From the NCBI GenBank assembly GCA_950106755.1, contig OX467092.1:28410582-28474581 (forward strand): 64,000 nucleotides of DNA. The letters run 5' to 3'. Source of the stretch: Climacium dendroides (Eukaryota; Streptophyta; Bryopsida; Hypnales; Climaciaceae). The notes below the pieces were generated by a model that searched no databases, was not told the DNA's origin, and worked only from the letters and a program-made list of their open reading frames with translations. Positions 33,244-42,491 of this stretch are shown here, piece by piece (position 1 is the first letter of the stretch; each line of letters opens with the position of its first letter). Made by a program: the position numbers and the translations under genes.

Positions 33244-34721
33244 ACAATAGACTGAATTGTAGTTGTCCATGCTCAGAATGGAGGAATACATGGATCAACT
33301 CAAGGCGCACTTCAAAAGAGTAGAGGATGTCGAAGAAGAAAGTCCAAATGTAGACGAGGATATGATAGAAGGGGACTGGTGGGAGTTCGAAAATCCAAAA
33401 GAGGTGGACGCGTGGTGTCTGAAGATGGTGCCCCATACAGACAACATGCACTTCAACATGAAGTACCGAAATTCCAAGGCGTATCTCCCGATCTCATTTG
33501 ACGAGAAAGTGAAGCGGGTGTCTACGGATAAATTTCCAAACATCAAAATTCACTACGTCACCACGAACAACGAATTCCCAACGGGCAATCAGTACCACTT
33601 CACATTACTCTTGAACTCAGAGAAGATTTGGTTCAACATATCGCCATTCTTGGAGAGTCTAGAGCCGACGCCATACAGTTCGGAGATCAAAGAGTTGGAG
33701 CGCAAAATAGACAATGGCAAGTACCACAATATGGACGGAAGTCCACTGACGGGAAGCAGACTATGCACGAAGACCACGCTCCTGATGAATTCTTTTGTAG
33801 TCATCAAGGAGAAGATGGCAATGCAAAGATCCTTCATGGCTCTACGAATGGTATCCGTGGAGACAGCTGCACAAAATGAAGGTCAGCCATCAACAGGGAA
33901 AAAGGCTGGTGGGTTACAAAGTAAAGGCAAGAAAAACAGGAAGCCGCCACCATCTCCAACGACAGCACCTCAAAGCAGTCCGCTGGCATCCGGGTCAGCA
34001 AGGAAGGCAGTCGAGAGGACATCGGAGCAGTCAGGCGTGGAGTCGGCAAGCTATCTCGAAGAAATGAATGTCGTTCCGGAAGCCCTCAAAACGGAGCGGA
34101 AGCCAAACTACAAAGATATAAGCGCTTTGTACAAGAACTTCTGGGAGAAGTACTCCACCGCGTTTATCTACGGAGTTGGTGAGAAGAAAGAGCTGCCAAT
34201 TGGAAAGTTGAAGGAGGCACCTGCCGAACTCAACATACGCGTGAAGGAGGACAAAATTGTTAAAGAAATGCTCCATTATCTTGTCAACATGCCGGACAAG
34301 AGAGTGAAGCAGACTCTTTGCGTCACACCGGTCTTGCCAAAAGGCAAAAGAGATCCACCTCGATGGGAGGAGGTGATGGACGGAGACTTCTACATCATCA
34401 ATGGCCAGCACAGCGTAGCTGCAAGCCACTTGATGATGCAAGAGGAAAGCATGGTGAACGAAGAAGTGAGAAAACACTTCAGAACCTGGAAATGCTACGT
34501 GGTTTGGTCACTCGATAAAGAGATGTTGAGGACAATCTCCACATACTATAATCGGACCAACCACTTTCAGCCCGCTACGCCATCTTGGGCAACAAATATC
34601 TTGGGAACAAGGACTGTGTGGGTTTCCATGGGAAGACCGGCACCACCGAAAGGAGACAAAACTAGTGGACCCTCAGAACGAGGCAAAGCCCATACTGCGC
34701 TTACGCAAAAGTACAAGGTAA

Positions 34722-34750
34722 ACATTTTAGGGCGGACCGCCCTAAACTGC
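34722..34750. repeat. Palindromic repeat at 5' end of intron 1
   Basis: TTTTAGGGCGG and CCGCCCTAAA around a single A. It begins 5 nt after the exon-intron boundary at 34717/34718, so a hairpin would sit right behind the splice donor. Confidence 0.9.
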
Positions 34751-36216
34751 ATATGCTTACAGTTTTGTACTTGCTCTCTGAGAGAGCTCCTTCTACAGTG
34801 TAGTTTATGATAAGATCACAAGTTAATGAATCTAGTCAATCCTTGTGCAGAGTTTTGAAAAGGCAGTTAATCTCAGATTCGCCATGATTGACGTAAATAA
34901 AAGCTTCACGATCTCAAAGAAGAAGGGTGCAGACGAAAAGCTGAAGCTTACAAACGAACTGAAAATAATTTTTGCGCCCGACGACGTTTACGAGGTTTGG
35001 AGCGAAGTTATCATCAGTGCTGCACACGGGGAGCTCATCGATCCAGAGACGAAGATGAAGTTCAATGAGAAGGAAAACTGGAAACAAGAAAGTTGCGCAA
35101 TGAGCAGGGACTTCTTCAGGCCCCTTGGAAATCTCAGCTACGACGATATGAAGAGATTGGCGAAGCACATTCTCAATCGCTCCGGACCAAGTCGCCACCA
35201 CCCATATCCGAAAGTGACAATCAAACCGGTGTCCACGGTCGTACAAGACTGCTACAGCGCCAAGGAATGGGTGGAGAGAGTGAAGCGGGAGAAGAAGGTG
35301 AAAAAAGAGATTCACCTGATCTGTCCAGAACTCAACTTGTTCAATGCAAGGAATGAGCTCATTCCGGAGAACTAGCGACAGTTCAAGAGGAGCCGCTACT
35401 TCACTAGTGCAACGATGAATCTGTTGCTCGAAAGGTCGGGTGAGGCATATTTTTCGATGACCAAGCAAACCCGAGGGAGAAATAAGACAGCAGCAACCAT
35501 TGATCCCAAGATAGAGACCTTCTTCAAAGTCTTTCTGGAAAAGAAGAACCAATTTTGCATTCCTTCGTCGGTCGCACATTTGCGTCCTTACAGCATACGT
35601 TACAACACGCACGAGAACTGGCCGGCGGATGTTTGGACGCCGGAGACAGTGAGCTTGATCGGTTTGGGAGTGATCGATTTTCGATCGATTTCCGGAGTGC
35701 TGGAGAAGGAGAGCTCTACGATGGAGAAGCCGTTCTTCCTGGAAGTACTAATGTCTCAGCAGCAAATGAAGGAACCTCTGCTTGAAGAAGTCAAGACCTG
35801 GTTGTTCATCGTCGAGGACGAGACCGACTTATCTCAAGTCCTCGGGTTCGTTGAGAAAAATGAGGTCTTACGCACATATAATCGGAGTTTCTCCCATTAC
35901 TACCCAGCGAAAAATGAGAGACTTTATGATCTCCCAGCGAATTCGGCAAGGGCGCTGAGGAAAGTACCGCTCATTTTTCTCCAAAGCAGAGACCTGCCAA
36001 CGCAGGTCCGGATTGAACCGGAATTTCGAGCTCCGGATACAATCACTTACAAAGAATCTAAGAGGTACAATGAGCTACCGTTTAGAATGTATATTATGGA
36101 GCTGCGAATGGAATTCTACCTTGGGATCATCAAGAAGTTCTGCCATCCAGGGTCAAGCGTATTCTCTGTTTTTGCTGGGAGCAAATTGACATGTGCTGCA
36201 TTGGTAAGTACATCGC

Positions 36217-36443
36217 TACAATTTAAGTCGGACCGACCTAAACTGCAAACTTGCACTTGACACTTACTGCTTACTTGTAGTAAATGAACAATTTCTAGAT
36301 CCTGGTTGCAGTTTAGGGAGGACCGCCCTAAAATGCATAGATAGTCTAGAGCTCAATGATTAATTGTCATAATAGTCAACGTTATTTTCCTATCCTAGCC
36401 TGTGTTCCTTAGATGCTGTTTAGGTCGGACCGTCCTAAATTGC
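36217..36443. repeat. Three palindromic repeats inside intron 2
   Basis: Dyads at 36217-36246 (TTTAAGTCGG, T·A variant), 36308-36336 and 36414-36443, spaced about 100 bp, together filling the 283-bp intron 36204-36486. Confidence 0.9.
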
Positions 36444-37775
36444 AAGTCAGTAACTCTGAGATTCTGCATGCTGTGTTTGGCTGCAGATGAACTGGGTAGA
36501 TGTTTTCGCTGCTGTCCCGGATTGCGAAACAGACATTTGGCAAAATATTGCCACGGTCGGTTTATCGTTGGACAAGGATGACTTCCTCGACTCCTCATAT
36601 GCTGTTGACGAAGACATTGTATCGACTCAACGTGAGTCGTAGTCCAACCCTGATTCGACCAGATCAAGGGGTCACTCGGAGACTGCTGCCTTGTCTGGCC
36701 AAAACCGGGGGAAGAGGCGTATGGAGGAAGACGTCGAGGAAGATGAAAATGAGGAGGAAGAGGATGACTTCGACGTAGAAGACATTGCGGTGGATTACGA
36801 CGTGTTTGACAAAATCACCACGCCAGGTGCTCGTGCATCGCAGACCAATTTAGGGTCGTCAAGCTCAACAAGGTTGCAGAACACAGCAGTCCAACCTGTT
36901 GATGCTGAAACTCCGGTTTCCAGAACTAGGCCTGCTAAAAAAAAGAAGGTGGACCATATGCAGGCCTTGTAGATGTCGCTGGCGGTAGTCTTGAAGCAGC
37001 AAGAGGAAATCAGGCGCGAACAAAAGAAAGACCGGGAGGAAAATTTAGAGTTCCAAAAGGAATCAACTAAAAACTTTGCGAGTCTAGCGCAGGCCTTCCT
37101 AGAGGAACAAAGGTTGAATAGGGAGGAGCGTGAGCATAATAGGGTAATGTGGCAAGCGTACTTGGACAGAAATCAAGCCCAGCCTGTTGCCACGCTTCCA
37201 CCACCAACAGCTTCGCAGCAGCTCTTCATCGGAAACAACCCATCAGGATCCAATGATAGTGTTGTCTCCGTTCCGTAGAGGGATGCTGCTGCGACTTCGC
37301 CTCTTCCACCGGGGCCTCCGGATTTTATCCCTCCGCCTATTCATGTGAGAGAAACACGTGGAGGTCAGAGTTCCTCATCGCCCAAGAACGTCACATCGAC
37401 CTTGGAGGGCGCACAAGCTGCAAGCGAGGGGATATCCAAGGGAGATCAACAGTGTGATAGTGGGCAGAACTTGTCTGTGGATCCAGAAGGGGTAGTGCCT
37501 GGCAGTACCACCGACCGCGCCAATGATCCACCATCAAGTTGTGCCAAGTAATCACTCGATGTCATTTGTTGTAGCTCGACTCGAGCTGATGTGTATTCTA
37601 GAGCTGCATTTGTAGATATAGTGTACAGAGTTTTTTTATGGACACGGAAACTTCTAGTGGATTGAACCATGGAGTTCCAAATTTTGTAATCAATTTTGTA
37701 TTTTAACACTCATTTGTTGAGGCTGTAATATATCGTTGTCTTATACAACATTCTATCTTAATTCTTCTATTGCAG

Positions 37776-38889
37776 GGCTTCAGAATGCTTTCAATGTTTG
37801 TACAACTCGCGCTTCTTCTGTAGCACCATCAATTCCTGTGTTGGAAAATGAGTTTGATGCCCTTGATGAAATGATGGTGCTAGGACCTCTTCAAAGTGAA
37901 TCGAAGAAGGTGGTTACGACTGACATTCAACCTGAGGCTGAACCTGATGTTCCTGCTGAGTCCTCTCAGCAGCAGGTATGTTCATTTCCCTATTGTCCAC
38001 GGGTTCTGGAATTCGTATCATTGTAGTGTCGACAAAAAGAGGAGTTGCAGAATGTTAACTGTCCTCGCTCTATTCCTTTTGACAGCAGGAATCCGGTCCT
38101 CCATGTCGTCGTGGAGGGACTTCGGAGGGCGTCGTTCGTCCATTCAGGTCCAGGGTGTCGGATAAGTGGATCAATGTTGTCCTGGACCTAAATGGCATTC
38201 TATGTGTCTGCGAAGATTGGAAGTCCAAGGGATTGTCGCACAAAAAATTGAGAGACTTGTCGCAGCCGCACTTCGCAACTAAGCCCGCGCTAGTCGGACC
38301 CAAGGCTGTGTGGGTGCGGCCTCATTGCTCTAATTTCCTTACAGAGCTTCAAAAATTTGCAACAGTTTCAGTGTGGAGTTCTATGAAGAAGTCTACCACT
38401 GAACTGATTTCTCAATATCTTTTCCGAGACGGACTGCCGCCTTCCCAAATACTTGGGTAGGACTCCTGCCAAACACTAAAACAAAGAGATAGATCGGGAA
38501 GGTTCACCTATTTCAAAGTACCAGGAACGGACAAGGACATATTCCTCAAAAATCTAGACCGGTTATTTAAAGATAGAAGAGGAAGCTTCTCGTCTGACAA
38601 TACTGTCATTGTAGATGACAGTCCTGTGAAGCATATAATGAACAGGCCTCATAATGTCATACTGCCTGATGCGTGGAGTTATAGAGGGAATGGTCCGCGG
38701 GACTCCTTTCTTTTCGATGTTTTGCTTCCTTGGTTTCAACGTTTACACATAGCTCGAGACCAAGGTTTGAAGGCATTTAAGGAAAATGGTCCTGGAAGAA
38801 TTGGGCGACAAATGCTTTGCGACGAAAGGAACCGCAAGGAGTACGAAGTGCTAATGGAAGTAGTTCGCGCTTCCTCTAGTTTGAGTTAG
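37776..38889 (+). pseudogene. FCP1/SCP-type HAD phosphatase gene (copy 2) with one in-frame TAG
   Basis: Exons 37776-37975 and 38089-38889 join in phase. The upstream phase leaves one base missing, so a 5' exon, possibly continuous with the preceding gene, is expected. The second exon contains VVLDLNGIL (nucleophile loop, D-x-N in place of D-x-D), VWSS (motif II), LDRLF and VIVDDSP (motif IV), in the order of FCP1/SCP phosphatases (NLI-interacting-factor group). Plant HAD proteins with DxNG loops are known; loss of the second aspartate may reduce catalysis. An in-frame TAG at 38458-38460 interrupts the domain after SQILG where Gln fits. The last 306 nt are the pair of the window-start copy. 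A protein phosphatase in a mobile block could act on transcription or on the element's own protein (inference). Confidence 0.65.
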
Positions 38890-38937
38890 GTCATGGTCTA
38901 TGGTTTCCTAGGGAAGTGTAGTTCGAGTGCAAGACTG

Positions 38938-39146
38938 GCGCATTTTAGCTCGGTCCGCCTTAAATTGTATATACTTATTTTTTAATTGATACTGGTAGAC
39001 TGGTGGATTGAATGAATCCATTCAGAACGTTTAAGCGATATCAATTTTGTAAGTGATATGTTTGAACTGCTTTGTTCCAGTATGTTGTGTGATCCACTTC
39101 ATTCGTTTCAACTTGTGCAGTTTAGGTCGGTCCGACCTAAACAGCA
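38938..39146. repeat. Two palindromic repeats between phosphatase and 239-residue gene
   Basis: 38938-38970 (degenerate) and 39115-39146 (perfect TTTAGGTCGG/CCGACCTAAA core around T). Same as 355-387 and 532-563. Confidence 0.85.
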
Positions 39147-39305
39147 CATGCTTGGCTTATATACATGTCAAAGTTCTTTTGAGCTTTTTGCTGGGTGTTG
39201 TCTTGTGTTTTAGTTCTTATATTGTTTGGTCTGTGTATTGCGCGGTAGTGTTTTCTCAATTTGAATTATGTTCTTCTTCAATCTGTGGCTTTCTTTGCTT
39301 GATAG

Positions 39306-40022
39306 ATGATGAGAACTTCGGAGGCCCATGTTCCAAAAGGTGGATTCGCTTGTGCAGCTTCTGTTGATTCCATCTTAGACTATGGGCAATACATCATTCT
39401 CAGCACTGGAAATTTACTGTGTTCGGCCGCTACTGCAAATTCCACCATGGATTTCTCGACGAAGCCTATTGAGGACAACATGGTCGACAGTCCTCTGAGT
39501 GGTAGGACGCGTCTGCGGCTTTCTTGCTCCCCGCCGCCGTTGCGATCCGTTGGCCAACGTGCTTTGTCGTCTACTTCTGATCAAATGACTCAAAGAAAGC
39601 TTTACGGGGAAGAAGGTTGTCCACACATTGGAACAAATGTGACTTTAGGCATTCCAAGTGAGATTTGCCAAGTGCGTCCAGATATTGCTTCCTCTCTTCC
39701 CCGCCTTCCTCCACTAACGGAAGGTGTCCAAACGAAGCGATCTCGGAGCTCTTCCATGTATATTGCAGAGGCGACCACACCAGAGGTTCCACTACCTCCA
39801 ATTCATAGACGCAGATACTTGAATGTTCCAAAACGTCAACGCTCAAGTCTTAGTGGAGAGTCCCGACTAGAAGGGAGCCGTCGTTTATGGGATGCTGCGG
39901 AAGAAAGGTCCTTGGAGAAGCAAAGGTGGGACATCATTCGAGAGCGGTCCGCAATTTGTACTGGGTATAGTAGAGGACTGGAAATATTGAAGGCATATGA
40001 GAAGTTGAAGAGTATGTCATAG
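39306..40022 (+). CDS. Unknown basic protein, mobile-block gene (copy 2, 238 residues)
   Basis: ATG 39306, stop TAG at 40020-40022. Copy 1 has CAG at the matching codon and stops one codon later, so this copy has lost its last residue by a C-to-T change. Serine/proline-rich with basic KRSRSSS and RRRYLNVPKRQR segments and a charged C-terminal helix. It follows the phosphatase gene by about 415 bp with two palindromes between. No family recognised. Confidence 0.5.
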   Translation: MMRTSEAHVPKGGFACAASVDSILDYGQYIILSTGNLLCSAATANSTMDFSTKPIEDNMVDSPLSGRTRLRLSCSPPPLRSVGQRALSSTSDQMTQRKLYGEEGCPHIGTNVTLGIPSEICQVRPDIASSLPRLPPLTEGVQTKRSRSSSMYIAEATTPEVPLPPIHRRRYLNVPKRQRSSLSGESRLEGSRRLWDAAEERSLEKQRWDIIRERSAICTGYSRGLEILKAYEKLKSMS

Positions 40023-40435
40023 TAGTAAAGCACATTATGCTTATTACGGAGCATGAGCTACATCATCCGATACAATGTAGATGTACAGATGAACATCAAC
40101 AATTGTTGACCATGATAACATTTTGGGTTCCTTATAAAAGACTACTGTAAAGTCTAGAATCCAAATGTAATTTTGGGTTCCTTATAAAAGGCTATTGTAA
40201 AGTCTAGAATCCAAAGTGTCATTCCATAGTGTACACACTATTACTTGTATATTTGATGGATATTATTGGTAAATTCCATTCTTCTCATAATGGACTTGCA
40301 ATATTTACACTCTTTTCTAATGATGCATTGCTTTTCTCTCTCCGTATAGAACAAAATCACCTATGTTTAAAGAAAACTATGTATTTAGAACCTCTCATTT
40401 TCTTGGAAAACTCTCATTTTAATGAATATAGTGTT

Positions 40436-41355
40436 GGTATTGGAATGGACTGGAGGTGGTTCTTGAATTGACCTTCATTGTCATGAAATGAATCAAGAAA
40501 ATTACTATTTATTATTGCAAGAGCCAATCAGTCTCCTTTCTTTCCTCATTTCTTATTAAAAGTTGTAGTGAGCACTTTATGAAAGACCTAGAATCACAAA
40601 TAGGGACCTACTACATATCTCGTTTGGAAATTCATAACTAATTAAAAAATGATCCAAAAAATATGAAACAACTTGGGTTAGATGCCAATTCTTCTTTTCT
40701 TTCAAGTAAAATTGATTCAAAAATATATTGAGCATTTTTAACTACACAGAATTCAGTTCCAGTGCTTAGATGGTCGGTTTATGGACCAACTACCTTACAT
40801 TCACTATTAGTCGGAAGGTGTGGTTCCACACAGAAGTAGATCCTCTTCATATTTGAGAGTAGTTTTCGTTGTCATGGTCTACAGGATGTGTGCATGCATG
40901 GCTCCTCAAGTGGCTTTGAGGTCATGCTTTGGCTTTACCGTAAGATAAGGCATTTGCAATCTTGCCAAAGAGAAAACATCCTATTATAATTAATATATGC
41001 GGTTGGCAAAGTATTTTTAGGCAATGCGCTGCCATTCTCTCCGGGCTTCCACTTCATTTGCACAATTCTTCAAAAGTGAGCATGAAAATTTGTTTCTATT
41101 TTCAAATACCACCTCATCAACACAAAAATAGAAATCCTATGAACTGGCATTCTAGAATAGCAAGTTTCAAATTTTTTACCCCAAAACTTCTGGAACATAC
41201 CTTGTACTGTGTTAGAGAGATGTGGTACCTCTTTCACTGCATGTGCAGCTTGTTGAAATTCTGTCTCCATAGCTTTGGTGCGGTACTTCTTTCACTGGAT
41301 GTGCAGATTGTTAAGTCTTTTTTTCGTGTGACAATTGGGTTTTGATTTGAAGCAA
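40436..41355. other. Intergenic between the two ParB/methylase-like gene blocks
   Basis: About 920 bp, AT-rich. A short direct repeat (TGTGGTACCTCTTTCACTGCATGTGCAG and GTGCGGTACTTCTTTCACTGGATGTGCAG type) occurs at about 41220 and 41280. No supportable gene. Confidence 0.45.
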
Positions 41356-41944
41356 ATGTCAAATCAACAGCGTGAAGGCCAAGTGGGCAACATGCGGACA
41401 AGGCGAGGACGTGTGCTTCGAGAGAATTCCATGGAGTCTGAGGAAGAGAGCCTTCCAGAGCCGAATGTCGTCTTCCAACATCAACCTACACACGAAGTAC
41501 AGGTCAGTTATTTCTACAAAAAATTTGCATGCCAAAAAACATATAATATTCTAGTTTTGGATCATTTTTGACAAAGTTATGGGGGTCCAAACATTGGCAG
41601 CCTTTGTTGTTCCGTCAGCGGATATCTCAGATTCGCTTGTGAACAGTAATTTGTTGTTTGTTATGACAACTATGGATTCTTGATCCAGAGATTTCATGGA
41701 TCCTTCCTTTGTCAGGTTCTTCACGCGCTTCTGTGATCTAGAGATTCTTGAAAAAAGAATAATGTATTTCTGGAAGACTTCGAGGGAGTTAGTTAATAGT
41801 TGCTTTGCTGCCTCTTTGAAGATCATATGTTGTGTTTCTTAATCATGATTGTGTGAGGCTGTTAGATCACATTGATTTTACTTTGTTACCAAGGATGTTT
41901 AGGAAGGTCGCTGAAACTTTCTGGAAAGGTGTCTCTTGTAGATC

Positions 41945-42105
41945 GAATGGGAAGCAGAGTTATGCACTCAATAATATTGTAGAACAAATTGGAAATGGGA
42001 AGGAGAGCTATACATTCAATGGGAAGTTGTAGAACAAATGGGAAATGGGAAGTAGAGTTGTAAAAAGAATGAAAAATGGGAAGTAGAGCTGTGCACTTAA
42101 TTTTT
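41945..42105. repeat. Short degenerate minisatellite
   Basis: Four loose copies of AAATGGGAAGTAGAGYTRT separated by related A-rich sequence, within intron 1 of the second ParB/methylase-like gene. Confidence 0.6.
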
Positions 42106-42393
42106 TATAGAAAAGTTTAGTTTTATTTGATTATTTAAAGGGTTTAGGGTAAGCCAACAGTCACCTGGATAGTTGTCAGCATACATGTTTTGGCAAGCAT
42201 GTTTGACTAGACTGATGACTAACACGAGCAATATTCATTGTTTTGCTAAAATGTGTGTGAGTCAAGATGAATGGGTGTCAATTTTTCGGATACATACCCT
42301 TGGGACTTGTGAAGGACAGAAGAAGAAGGAAAAGTATTTTAAATAGTAATACTTCTCTAAAATTGACCATTATCTTGAACAGGATTTTTATGG

Positions 42394-42491
42394 ATGACCT
42401 ATTTTAGGGGCAGCGCAAGCCACCCCTAAAACCACCGTTGGGTCCGACGGTGGTTTTGGGGGTGTCTTACGTTACCCCCAAAACAGGTCAT
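42394..42491. mobile_element. 98-bp foldback MITE (copy 2)
   Basis: Arms of about 45 bp starting ATGACCTRTTTTRGGGG on each strand with inner CCACCGT/ACGGTGG and an 8-nt loop. Same length and plan as 17620-17717. A more decayed relative is at about 45905-45965 (AAAACCACCGTCGGGTCC). Confidence 0.85.

Larger units (their letters stand above)
33269..37551 (+). pseudogene. ParB/Srx-like plus N4/N6-methyltransferase-like protein gene with four in-frame TAGs
   Basis: Exons in phase: 33269-34717, 34851-36203, 36487-37548 (TAA 37549). Exon 1 is fully open. Residues about 370-395 read FYIINGQHSVAAS, the ParB/sulfiredoxin-fold signature (usually DGxHR), followed by a ParB-like helical region (KCYVVWSLDKEM). 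Exon 2 ends SSVFSVFAGSKLTCAAL, like motif I (DPFAGSGTT) of beta-class N4/N6 DNA methyltransferases, with the catalytic DPPY not found and the SAM motif altered, so methylation is doubtful. Exon 3 is acidic, then coiled coil (QQEEIRREQKKDREEN). In-frame stops at 35373, 36640, 36970 and 37276 are all TAG at sites where Gln reads naturally; there is no frameshift and no internal TGA or TAA. ParB-methylase fusions are common in phages and bacteria. Either a decayed element gene or one read through TAG. Confidence 0.6.
32452..40435 (+). mobile_element. Proposed mobile gene block with palindromes (copy 2, right end at the end of shared similarity)
   Basis: Block with palindrome array, ParB/methylase-like gene, phosphatase gene and 239-residue gene. 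Mobility is inferred from the near-identical copy of its right 1,852 bp at the window start. The true ends, target duplication and mobilising enzyme are not identified; the DUF7869 gene on the far side of the other palindrome array is a candidate partner. Confidence 0.4.
38584..40435 (+). repeat. Duplicated 1,852-bp block, copy 2
   Basis: Pair of 1-1852; 17 substitutions, no indels. After 40435 the sequence diverges from copy 1. Confidence 0.95.
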
